From Leucobacter viscericola (GTDB lineage Bacteria > Actinomycetota > Actinomycetes > Actinomycetales > Microbacteriaceae), in the NCBI RefSeq assembly GCF_011299575.1, contig NZ_CP049863.1, positions 1,860,001-1,924,000 on the forward strand: a stretch of DNA of 64,000 nt. Reading direction: 5' to 3'. Below are positions 50,904 to 60,600 of this stretch, one piece after another (the stretch's first letter is position 1; each line of letters starts with the position of its first letter). The notes under the pieces were generated by a model. The model did not search any database. It had not been told where the DNA came from and was given only the letters and a program-made list of their open reading frames with translations. The position numbers and the translations under genes are program-made.

Positions 50904-52919
50904 TTAGGCCGCCCAGTGCGCCGCTGAGCGGCGAGACATTTGTTCACGGTGCTGCTGGGTTGTCTCTTCGAAGAGTTCACCCGTGCCCCAGTCGAGAATG
51001 ACCCCGTGTCGCCGGATCACATCGAGCAGACCGATCTCGCCAGCGCGATACTGCTCGGCGACGACAGCAGGATCGGCCTGCAGCCACGAAGCCCGATTCG
51101 CCCGAATCCAGGCTCGTTTCGAGGCCGTGGCTTCGCGATCAATCTCATACTGATCGAGTTCGGGATCAACCGCCAAGACGACCACGCCGTAGTCTTCGGC
51201 GGCGCGCTCAACCGAGACGTACTCGTCGATCACGTCTTCGAGCACTTCCTCGGGGGTGCGGTCGAGCGGATCCCCGAAGCCCCCGCCCCCGGCAGAGGGA
51301 CGGTAGAACGTGTCGCCCGGTTGCACCGGCACCGAGGAGAAGATGGAGCCCAAAAACCGCTCGTCTGCGGTATCGCGGTTGAGCCACACGCCGTGCGGGA
51401 TTGACGGCAGACCGCCCTCGATGCCCCAGGTGATCGAGCGGGCCCGGTCGCAGCAGTAGCTCATCACCGAGGCATCGGCGTCGGTGAGCGTGCCACCCTT
51501 TTCGACCCCGCACCCTCCGCGGAACCGCCCCGGGCCACCCGAGTCAGTGCCAATCTGGTGCATCGTGGTGAGCACGGGCGTGAGCCGCTCTTGCCCCTCG
51601 CACGCCTGCACCGCGAGCCCCACCCCAAACACGGGGGCCGTTGCGTTCGAGCCGTCCTTTGAGGAGCGGCCACCCCACCCACCGGCCATCCAGTCGTACC
51701 ACATGAAGTACGGGTTCTCTTCGTTGCGCGCGTCACGACCACCAACGAGCAGGTACTCGAGATTGAACGCGCACGCCATCGCGCGCTCGGGCATAATCTG
51801 CGACCAGATCTCGAAGATGCCGTTCATCAGCTTCTCGTACGGGCCCGAGCAGAACCCAGTCACCGCGTACGGCCAGCCAGCGTTCACGACCGTACCCTCG
51901 GGCCCAATGTCAGCGGTGACCGCCGCATAAAACCCCGAGTTGAGCGGCACGTCAGGGAAGAAGGTTTTGGTGCCCGCGTAGATCGCGGAGAACGTGGTGC
52001 CGTACCCCGAGTTCAAGAAGGTATCGACAACCTCGGCGCTGCCCTCGAGGTTGTAGTGGATCCCCTCGCCATCAAGCGTCATCACGATCTTGATGGGCAC
52101 AAGGCCCTCCGACTTGCCGGGGTCAACATCCATGTAGTCGACGGTCTCCCACCGACCTTTGGGCAGGTCAGCCAGGCGGCGACGCACCGTGCGCTCGACG
52201 TAGTCCTGCGTCTCCTGCATCGCCATTTCAACGGTGCTGGTGCCGTAGCGGTCAACGAGTCGCAGCACCTCGCGCTCGCACACCGCGGTCGCCTCTGACT
52301 GCGCGTGCAAGTCGCCGAGCGCCTGCTCGGGAGCCCGCGTGTTTGCGACGAGCAACTGTGCCACGTCGTGCAAGAACTTGCCCCGCGACCACACGCGAAT
52401 CGGGGTGATCCGCAGCCCCTCACCAAAGTGCTCCGCTGCAGAGACGTCGAACGATCCGGGCACCTTGCCCCCGATATCGGCCCAGTGGCCCTTATTCTGG
52501 GCGAAGGCGATGATGCGCCCCTCAGAGAAGATCGGCCGCACAAACGAGACATCGTTGAAGTGCGTGCCGCCGCGGTAGGGATCGTTGATCGCAAACACGT
52601 CACCGGGGTGAATGTCGTCGGGAAACTCCTCGATCACGGCCTTCGCCTGAAAATGGAGCGTGCCAACGTGCACCGCGATGTCGCCGGAACCCTGCATGAC
52701 GGTGTTGCCGTTTGCGTCGCAGAGCGCTGACGAGAAGTCGCGCGAGTAGATGACAAAGGAGTAGCAGGTGCGCAGGATCTGCTCGCTCATCAGGTCGACG
52801 CTCGTGGCAAAGGCGTTCTTCAGCACCTCAAATGTCACGGGGTCGAGCGCGGTCTGGCGCGCGGGTGCCGGGGTTGATGTGGCGGTTGCCGGGGCGGCAG
52901 CCGTAGCGGTGTCACTCAT
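50904..52919 (-). CDS. hyuB: Hydantoinase B/5-oxoprolinase subunit (HyuB)
   Basis: The 671-residue product is a full HyuB: SALCDANGNTVMQGSGDIAV, DVFAINDPYRGGTHFNDVSF and the Gly-rich segment GTDSGGPGRFRGGCG. With HyuA it forms an ATP-dependent enzyme that opens hydantoins or 5-oxoproline. An Ala/Thr-rich 25-residue N-terminal tail and a C-terminal extension after about residue 590 go beyond the core. It overlaps hyuA by four bases. Confidence 0.93.
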   Translation of the reverse strand: MSDTATAAAPATATSTPAPARQTALDPVTFEVLKNAFATSVDLMSEQILRTCYSFVIYSRDFSSALCDANGNTVMQGSGDIAVHVGTLHFQAKAVIEEFPDDIHPGDVFAINDPYRGGTHFNDVSFVRPIFSEGRIIAFAQNKGHWADIGGKVPGSFDVSAAEHFGEGLRITPIRVWSRGKFLHDVAQLLVANTRAPEQALGDLHAQSEATAVCEREVLRLVDRYGTSTVEMAMQETQDYVERTVRRRLADLPKGRWETVDYMDVDPGKSEGLVPIKIVMTLDGEGIHYNLEGSAEVVDTFLNSGYGTTFSAIYAGTKTFFPDVPLNSGFYAAVTADIGPEGTVVNAGWPYAVTGFCSGPYEKLMNGIFEIWSQIMPERAMACAFNLEYLLVGGRDARNEENPYFMWYDWMAGGWGGRSSKDGSNATAPVFGVGLAVQACEGQERLTPVLTTMHQIGTDSGGPGRFRGGCGVEKGGTLTDADASVMSYCCDRARSITWGIEGGLPSIPHGVWLNRDTADERFLGSIFSSVPVQPGDTFYRPSAGGGGFGDPLDRTPEEVLEDVIDEYVSVERAAEDYGVVVLAVDPELDQYEIDREATASKRAWIRANRASWLQADPAVVAEQYRAGEIGLLDVIRRHGVILDWGTGELFEETTQQHREQMSRRSAAHWAA

Positions 52920-54958
52920 CGGTTGATCTCCTCAAGGTGCATGCGAATGTTGAGCCACTCGTCGATCTCAGCGCGGGTGTGCGGGGGCACGACCGTGGTG
53001 GAATCGAGCTGGTTGATAATTGCGGGTCCGGCAAACTCGGTGCCGGCGGCTAGTTCGCTCCGGTCGTAGACGGGAGTGTCGATCCAGCCGTCTTCACCGA
53101 AGTACACGGGTCGCCGCTCTGCGGGGGTGCCCGGCGTCTGGGGAACGATCTCCGCTGGCCGGAAGGACGGTTTGGGGATCTTGCCGACGGCGGCGAGGTG
53201 CAACTGGTACACCTCTACCGGCGCATCGTCTTGGCGGAACGCGAACTCTCGCTCGTACTCCTCGTGGAACGTGCGCACCGCCTGTTCGAGCGCGCCCGGC
53301 CCCGATCCCATCGGAACCTGCAGCGACCGCCACTGGCCCTGGTAACGCATTGAGATCTTGCGCTGTAGCACGGCGTTTTCGTCGGCGACCCCCTCGTGCC
53401 GCAGCCGCGCGGCCGCCTCACTCTCGAGCGAAACGAAGGCCTGCTCGATGCCTTCCTCGTCGGCCGCTGAGGCCAGCCCCGTGTGCATCTGCGCAAAGTC
53501 GTGCTGAATGTCGACGAGCAGGCACCCCATGGCCGAGGTCACCCCCGGGCTCGGCGGCACAACGACGGTCGGGATCCCAAGCTCTCGCGCCACGTCGGCA
53601 CCGTGCAGCGCACCGGCTCCACCAAACGCGAGCAGCGCGAAGTCGCGGGGATCGTAGCCGCGGCGAATCGACACCAGTCGCACCGCGTCGGCCATGTTCG
53701 CGTTTGCCACCGAGACCACCGCGTGCGCAGCCACTTCGAGACCCATACCGAGCGGCTCGGCAATCACCCGGCGAATGGCCGACTCGGCGAGCGCACTGCT
53801 CAGCTGTTTCACGCCTCCCGCGAGTGAGGTGCCGAGGCGCCCAAGCACCACGTTAGCGTCGGTGTTGGTTGGCTGGTCACCCCCGGTGTTGTAGCAGGCG
53901 GGGCCAGGATCCGCGCCCGCTGACTGCGGGCCGTTGCGCAGCGAACCGGCGATGTCGATGTGGGCGAGGGATCCGCCGCCCGCTCCAATTGTGAGCACCT
54001 CGATCGAGGGAAAGATGATCGGGTGGCCGTACTCAACCTGCCACTCCTGCGAGACCCGCAGCTCGCCGCCCGCGACAAGCGCGATGTCGGTTGACGTGCC
54101 GCCCATATCGAGGCTGACCGCGTTGTCGTAGCCGCACTGCTGCGCGATGTGTTTCGCCGAGATGGCGCCCGCCGCGATGCCGGAGGCAGCGAGCCGCACC
54201 GGAAACTTCTCCACGAGTCGAGGGGTCATGGATCCGCCGCCCGAGTGAAGCAGCAGCAGATCACCGCCGTACCCTCCCTCGCGCAAGCGCCCGGCGAGCC
54301 GGTTCACGTACCCCGACACGAGCGGCGCGAGCACCGCGTTTGCGACCGCGGTGTTGAAGCGCGGGTACTCGAAGATCTCGGGCAAAATCTCGGCCGAGGT
54401 CGAGACCGTCGCGTCTGGAATAACCTCCTCGAGAATCTCGCGCATTCGCGTCTCGTGCGCGGGGTTTGCGTACGAGTTCAAGAAGCAGACGGCGATGGTC
54501 TTCACACCGCGGCGCTTCAGCAGTGCGGCCAACGAGCGCGCCTCGTCTTCGTCGAGCGGCTGCACTGTGTTGCCGCTGTAGTCGATGCGCTCGGTCACCT
54601 CGAAGCGATCACGGCGGCGAATGTACGGCTCCGAAACGTCGTTGTAGGCGTCCCAGAGATCGTCTTTGGTGCCGTCACGAATCTCAAGCACATCGCGAAA
54701 ACCGCGGGTGGTCACGAGCGCGGCGACCGGAAAGTTGCGGGTGATGAGCGCGTTGGTCGCGACGGTGGTGCCGTGTGAAAAGAGTGACACCTCGTTCAGG
54801 TCGATGTTGCCACGCTCGACCCCGTTCATCACCGCGATCATCGGGTCGTGCGGAGTGGACGGCACTTTCGTGACGCGCATCTGTTTGGTCTCATCGTCAA
54901 AGATGCAGACGTCGGTGAACGTTCCACCAACATCTACCGCGACACGAACACTGCTCAT
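52916..54958 (-). CDS. hyuA: Hydantoinase A/5-oxoprolinase subunit (HyuA)
   Basis: The ATG at 54958, preceded by AGGAGGAG, gives 680 residues; a longer frame upstream is not needed. The actin-like ATPase core shows VAVDVGGTFTDVCIF at the start and SLDMGGTSTDIALV in the middle, with GGAGALHGADVARELG later. It partners HyuB. The specific substrate (hydantoin, N-methylhydantoin or 5-oxoproline) cannot be set from sequence. The gene is divergent from a PucR-type regulator. Confidence 0.93.
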   Translation of the reverse strand: MSSVRVAVDVGGTFTDVCIFDDETKQMRVTKVPSTPHDPMIAVMNGVERGNIDLNEVSLFSHGTTVATNALITRNFPVAALVTTRGFRDVLEIRDGTKDDLWDAYNDVSEPYIRRRDRFEVTERIDYSGNTVQPLDEDEARSLAALLKRRGVKTIAVCFLNSYANPAHETRMREILEEVIPDATVSTSAEILPEIFEYPRFNTAVANAVLAPLVSGYVNRLAGRLREGGYGGDLLLLHSGGGSMTPRLVEKFPVRLAASGIAAGAISAKHIAQQCGYDNAVSLDMGGTSTDIALVAGGELRVSQEWQVEYGHPIIFPSIEVLTIGAGGGSLAHIDIAGSLRNGPQSAGADPGPACYNTGGDQPTNTDANVVLGRLGTSLAGGVKQLSSALAESAIRRVIAEPLGMGLEVAAHAVVSVANANMADAVRLVSIRRGYDPRDFALLAFGGAGALHGADVARELGIPTVVVPPSPGVTSAMGCLLVDIQHDFAQMHTGLASAADEEGIEQAFVSLESEAAARLRHEGVADENAVLQRKISMRYQGQWRSLQVPMGSGPGALEQAVRTFHEEYEREFAFRQDDAPVEVYQLHLAAVGKIPKPSFRPAEIVPQTPGTPAERRPVYFGEDGWIDTPVYDRSELAAGTEFAGPAIINQLDSTTVVPPHTRAEIDEWLNIRMHLEEINR

Positions 54959-55134
54959 GGGCTCCTCCTGAAGTTCCTCGTTGAGTTCCGGATGCATCTA
55001 ACCCTCGTGCGAGCGGGAGCACAGGTCACTAGAGAATACGAAGCTTTATCGAGAGTTGATTGTAAATTGTCCAAAAATCACGCAGAATCGAGAGAGAAAA
55101 CGTCCCGTTTGAACAATGTTGTGAGGGGTTTGGT

Positions 55135-56358
55135 GTGCTCGACACCCGCGATACACACGACACGCACGCAGAAATCGATCACCTGCAGACCGCACTCGAC
55201 ATCACAAACACCCTCATCTCGGCGGTTTCATCTGCGGATCCCGTGCGCACGCTTACCTCGCGCATCAGCACACTCTGCCGCGGCACCGCGATCATCTACG
55301 ACTTCGAGGGAGCCGTCGTTGCGAGCACCGGGGAAGCCCCGACGCAGCTCATCTGGAACGAGGTTGCCGCCACAAATAGACGCGAGCTCAGCACCGAAAT
55401 CGGCCGCTGGCACGTGCGCACGCGGCGCGTGGCCCTGCGTGATGGTGTCCACGTGATCGCGCTCGCCAGCCGCGGACTCGACACGCTCGACCAGCTCAGC
55501 GAGCTGTTGCTCGACACGTCAGAGCGACTGCTCGGGGCGGTTCACGGAATTCAGTACGGCGCTTCGCAGCGAGACCGACGTGACAACGAGCAGTTGCTCG
55601 CGAGCCTGCACGACGGTGTGCTCCCTTCGCGTGAACATCGATTCTGGAGCCAGCTCGCTCAGTTTCGCTTCCCGGCGTACGCGCCAGTACGCGCCCTAGA
55701 AATCACCCCGATCTCCGCGGCCTCGGCGGTCGATGCCGATATCGCGCACCTCGTTATCCACGCTCGCTCAGAGGATCTGCCGCTGCTCGTGATGCTCCAC
55801 CGAGTCGACATGGACTCACCAGCAACAATTGCGGCCCTCGTCCCGGCGACAGAGCTCAGTGAGCGCTGGATTGCCGCGGTCTCCCGCGACTTTCTTGTTG
55901 GGTCATCCGCCCCTTTTTCGGCGTTGTCCGGTGTTCCAGACGGTGTGAGGGAGGCCGAAACCGCCCTGGGGATCTCGCGGCAGTGGGCCAACTCCGCAGA
56001 ACTCCCGAGCGAGATCGGCGCGGTCTTCATTGACCGCATCGACCTCTCCACGTGGCTGCTCTCGCACGTTGATGCGCGCCAACTCAGCGATCGCATTGAC
56101 CGCACACTCGCCAAGGTTGGCTCGGCTCAGCTGCGTGAGACACTCATCACCTACCTGGCGGCTGAGCAGAACATCACCCTCACGGCAGAGGCACTTTTCG
56201 TGCACCCCAACACCGTCCGATACCGCCTGAGCAAGGTCGAGGAGGCCCTCGGGTCTTCGATCACCTCACCCTTTGCGGTGGCGAACCTGATCCTCGCCCT
56301 CTACCCCGACCTCATCGGGCGCTCCGCAGAGCTCCGGCGCGATCGCCCTGAGAGCTAA
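55135..56358 (+). CDS. PucR-type helix-turn-helix regulator
   Basis: The 407-residue product from GTG 55135 has an N-terminal coiled and sensor-like part (TALDITNTLISAVSS) and the PucR C-terminal helix-turn-helix (TAEALFVHPNTVRYRLSKVE). It lacks the N-terminal PucR domain of the other regulator in this window. Divergence from hyuA across 176 bases suggests it controls hyuAB and perhaps the permease. It ends 18 bases from the convergent sigma-fusion gene. Confidence 0.88.
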   Translation: MLDTRDTHDTHAEIDHLQTALDITNTLISAVSSADPVRTLTSRISTLCRGTAIIYDFEGAVVASTGEAPTQLIWNEVAATNRRELSTEIGRWHVRTRRVALRDGVHVIALASRGLDTLDQLSELLLDTSERLLGAVHGIQYGASQRDRRDNEQLLASLHDGVLPSREHRFWSQLAQFRFPAYAPVRALEITPISAASAVDADIAHLVIHARSEDLPLLVMLHRVDMDSPATIAALVPATELSERWIAAVSRDFLVGSSAPFSALSGVPDGVREAETALGISRQWANSAELPSEIGAVFIDRIDLSTWLLSHVDARQLSDRIDRTLAKVGSAQLRETLITYLAAEQNITLTAEALFVHPNTVRYRLSKVEEALGSSITSPFAVANLILALYPDLIGRSAELRRDRPES

Positions 56359-56376
56359 CCCCGAAGCGAGTGGCTC

Positions 56377-57612
56377 CTAGTCGCGAGCACGCACCGTAAT
56401 CGTCGCTTTCACCGTTTTCGAACCGTCGGTCAACGTCACGGCGTATTGCCCAGGGCGATTGACCTCGCGGGTACGCAACTCAGAATCTTGTGCCGTGTCC
56501 ATGAAGGTGGCGTTGGTTGAGCGTCCCCGATCCTCATCCCCCAAATAATCAATGTGAACATCGCAGTCCTTGGCCTCGGTTGAAAGACGCCAGGCCTCAG
56601 TGCGCTCGTCGAGAGGTTCTCGGGCAAGCTCGCAATCTCCAACCCTGAGAAGGGTGTTCGAGGATTCGGATCCGCTCTCTCCCAGGATCACACTCGCATC
56701 GCCCGAGCTCGCGGGCATAAACAGCGCGCCTACGATCACGGCCACCGAGATAATTGGCACCGCAACAAGGGCAACCTTCAGCGCCACGGGCAACATGGTG
56801 GCGGCCGAAGCGGGAGTGCTGCGCAGCGCGTCTGCGGCAAGTGCACCCAACCCCGCAAGAAAAATAAGCGAGAGCAGCACCCGATCCGATGCGCCAAGCC
56901 TTGTCGCGACGATGCTGCAGTAGGGGCAGCTGTTGAGATGATCCTGCAGTTTTTGGTTCAGGTCCTTGCCTCGCACTCGCCGCTTCTGCTCGGCCATTTC
57001 GCGCAGCAGGGGCGCAAATTCTCGGCAGGCAGGATCGGGCGATGCGTTCACCGAAACATCCACAAAATGCTCGCGCAGTTCGCTCGCTGCCTCCTGGTAG
57101 ATCCGACTCGCAGACGAGGTGCTGACCCCGATCTCCTTCGCGACTTGCTGCGAGGGTAAGTTCTCAATCGCCCGAAACCACAGCACCCGCTGCGACCTGG
57201 CGCTCAGCGTGTTGAAGGCCTCCGCCAACCAGCCGGCGGTGCTGCCCGAATCCTCAAACTGCTCACGCTCGTAACGCTCAGCCAGTTCGTGCGGATCGCT
57301 TGGCGTCTCAGCCCGATCGTTCGCACCATTGGTGATCGCGATATTGCGGATCGTCGAGGCGAGATAGTGCCCCATCGACACCGTGGGCCCCTTGCCGCGG
57401 CGAATGGTCTCGAGGATTCGCGTGAACGCTTCGAGCACCAGATCGTCGGCCCGATCCTCGCTGTTCACATATTTGAAGGCATAGTGGTACGCCCGATCCC
57501 GGTGCTTGTTGAAGAGCAGACCAAACGCGGCGGAGTCCCCGCTGCGATGTCGCTCCAGGAGTTCCTGGTCGTCCAGAAACTCCTCACTATACCCCTGATT
57601 GTCGCTTGTCAT
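56377..57612 (-). CDS. Sigma fusion 3: ECF-like sigma factor, zinc-finger anti-sigma, membrane segments, Cys-paired domain
   Basis: The 411-residue product has sigma region 2 (SEDRADDLVLEAFTRILETI), the RRGKGPT motif and region 4 (LSARSQRVLWFRAIENLPSQ). A zinc-finger HLNSCPYC lies near residue 223. Two hydrophobic segments at about 237-258 and 268-292 are close together. The C-terminal 110 residues carry two cysteines (RVGDCELA and AKDCDVHI) and Ig-like strands (GQYAVTLTDGSKTVKATITV). It lies downstream of the 2,087-residue surface protein on the same strand, past a hairpin, the same order as for sigma fusion 2. It starts at ATG with a CTGGAGAG ribosome site. Confidence 0.88.
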   Translation of the reverse strand: MTSDNQGYSEEFLDDQELLERHRSGDSAAFGLLFNKHRDRAYHYAFKYVNSEDRADDLVLEAFTRILETIRRGKGPTVSMGHYLASTIRNIAITNGANDRAETPSDPHELAERYEREQFEDSGSTAGWLAEAFNTLSARSQRVLWFRAIENLPSQQVAKEIGVSTSSASRIYQEAASELREHFVDVSVNASPDPACREFAPLLREMAEQKRRVRGKDLNQKLQDHLNSCPYCSIVATRLGASDRVLLSLIFLAGLGALAADALRSTPASAATMLPVALKVALVAVPIISVAVIVGALFMPASSGDASVILGESGSESSNTLLRVGDCELAREPLDERTEAWRLSTEAKDCDVHIDYLGDEDRGRSTNATFMDTAQDSELRTREVNRPGQYAVTLTDGSKTVKATITVRARD

Positions 57613-57630
57613 CCGCTCTCCAGAACCGGC

Positions 57631-57673
57631 GAAACCGTGATGCCGAACCCCCAGACGTCGGCACCACGGTTTC
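57631..57673 (-). terminator. Hairpin between the large surface protein gene and sigma fusion 3
   Basis: Arms 57631-57646 and 57658-57673 pair over 16 positions with one mismatch around an 11-base loop. It lies 15 bases past the surface-protein stop. Confidence 0.8.
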
Positions 57674-57687
57674 TATCGCTTGCGCGG

Positions 57688-60600
57688 TTAGTTACCCACA
57701 ATCATTGTCTCTTTTTCTTCGCGTGATCGCCCGCGGAACCGAAGTGCAATAAACAGCAGGGCACCAAGCAGCAGCAGTCCGAATGCCACGATTGCTGCGA
57801 TGCCGAAGCCGTTTCCGCCGGTCAGTGACAGCCAGCCCGTGGCACCAGTTTCCGGGCCTCCCGTGGTGGTGGCGGCGGTTGGGCCGTCAGGGCTGAGCAC
57901 CTCGAAGGCGACGCTGCCGCGTTCCTTGGCGTCGGCGTTGAACAGTCGCACGTGGTGCGCGCCCGCTGCTGCCTTGGCCGGGATCGTGGTGGTGAGGATC
58001 GCGGTGCCGTTTGCGTCTGCGATGGCAGTGCCGAGAAGCATCGGATCCGAGTGCAACTCAAACGCGTACTCCTTGCCCGGGATCACACCGTTGGCGGTGA
58101 GCGTCACCTCGGTTTTGCCGGCATAGCCTTGTGCCTGGTCGATGGTGAGTGTCGGCGGGACCACGTGGAGCGTGAGGGGCACGTCGACGGTCTGGCCGAG
58201 GGCGTCTCGCAGGGTGACAGTGAACTTCTCGTCACCGTGCCAGTTGCTGCCGTCCGTGGTGAACGTGGCCTGATCCTTGTCGAGTTTCACCCTGCCGTGG
58301 AACCCCTTCGGCGTGACGAGCTCGTCGATAGTGAGGCCCGTCACATCAACAGCATTCAACACGTCAGCGACCGGGATCACGACACGACCGTCAACAGGCA
58401 CGGAATACTCAGGCAGGTTCTTTGCCACGGTGTCAGGCTTCTTCACAACAGTAAAAATGTACATGACCTTGGCCGTCTGCCCCAGATCGTCGGTCACGGT
58501 GACCGTCAGCGTATCTTCGCCGAAGTATCCCTTGGTGGGGGTGTAAACAACTCCACTCCTGTCGAGCTTCGCAGTGCCTCCGGCTGATGGCTCACTGAGA
58601 TCGCTTTCGGCGAGAGCTTTGAAGGAACCGGTGGTGGTGCTTCGCCCGAGAGGATCAATCCCCACCTTTTTATCTTGTGCGGTGTTCATGGTGACCGTGT
58701 CACTCGTCGGCGGCGCCTGCACCGTGAACGTCGCTGTCGCCTTCTTCGACACATTCCCCGCGATATCGGTCGCGGTGAATACGATTTCGTAATCACCCGC
58801 GAGCGTGTAGTTGACGCCCTCGGTCACGGTCCACCCGTCGGGATCGATCCCGCTGCCACCCTGTGTGTCTGTCGCGATGACGTCGAACATGGTCAACCAA
58901 TCAGCCGTGGTGAACGGTGTCTCGGGGGCGCGTTGGGCGTGCTTCGCCTTCGCCTTCCCGACCGTAACTGTTGGGGCTTTCGTGTCTGCCACGATCAGCT
59001 TGCCCGTATACGTGAACGAGTTGTCGTAGCTATCGGTCGCGGTAAACACCACGTCATACCCCGTGCTATTCAGCATCGTGAAGTCGACCGCACTGTGATC
59101 AACCGCGAACGACTTGATCGTGGCACCCTTCGCGGCCGCAGCTGTCGCATCGAACAGGTCGATCCAGTCTTGCTCCGTCTTCGGCTTCGTGCCTCCCATC
59201 TCGTAGACCACTGGCGTGTTGCCGAGCGTGATCGAGGGGGCACCTGCAAACGCGATCGTGTAGTTCACAGTCTTCGTGGACGTGTTGCCCGCATTATCGG
59301 TCGCGGTAAACGTGACTACGTAGGTGCCTGCCGTCGTGTAATCCACGCTGCCAGCCTCCACCGTGAGTGAAGCAACACCCGAACCGGTATCTGACGCGGT
59401 CGCACCATACGCCGTGATCCAGTCCTGATCATTGTCGATTTGGGTGTCGCCATCCTGGTACGTGAGCGTGTCAGTCGTGGTGGTGATCGCGGGCGCGATC
59501 GTATCCCTGACCGTCAACGTGCCCGTCGTACTGGCCGTGTAGCCGAGGCTGTCGGTGACGGTGAACACGACGGGATAGCTTGCCCGGGTCGTGACATCCA
59601 CCGCGGACGTGTCGACGGCCACTCCGGTAACGGTCGCCCCGCCGCTCGTCCCGGTCGTGACGCCCCCAAACAGGGCCTTCCAGGCCGCATCGGTTGCGGG
59701 AGGTGTGGTGCCCATCTCGAAGAACGCGGTGTTTGTGCCTAACGTGATGGTGGGGTCGCCCACATACGCGACCAAATACGTCACATCGAAGCTGGCGGTC
59801 GTGTTACCCGCCGCGTCAGTCGCCGTAAACGTGACCGTATAGCTTCCCGCCGTGGTCGGATCAACCGCAGACGCATCCACGGTAATCCCACCCGTGGCGG
59901 GCATCCCAGCACCAGTATCCGTTGCGGTCACCCCGTACAGGTCAATCCACCCCTGAGTCGTAGTCGGAGCCGCAGGGCTCGTCTTCACATATGTGACCGA
60001 GGACTCAGTTGACGCGATCACGGGGGCGGTCTTGTCAACCGCGAACCCAGCCGTTGCTGCCGGCGACACGTTGCCAACCACGTCGGTCGCGACCACACTA
60101 AGCGTGTAGCCGCCCTCTGCCATCGTCGTCGGCAGGGTGAGGTTTGCGTCACCAGTCGCGTCTGCAGCCACGTTCCCCGAAGCCACCACCGAGTTATCAC
60201 CCGCGAGGACCTGCCACGCATACTTCGTGACTCGCGTCCCCACATCAGTGCCCGACAAGGTCGCGGCCTGCGGATTAAAGCGCGACCCAGCAATAACGAC
60301 GCCGCCCGACAGTGTCGGCACGGTCGCGACCGGAGCATCAGTATCGGTGTAGTAGACGTTGACACCCGACGCACCCGTACCGGGTTGCAAACCCGCAAGC
60401 TTGTAAGTTCCGTCGGCGCCCGCGGTCGCGGCACCCGTAAACACGGTGCCGTTGTTCAGCGGTGATCCGACAAGCTTCCGGCCACTCGGCGACACGAACA
60501 CGAGCCTGTAATCGCCAGGGGTGAGGCCTTCAACACTGGTGAACGCAAACCCACCCGACACGTCCGTCGTGGTGGACGCTTTCTCGGTGGTGCCCTGCAT

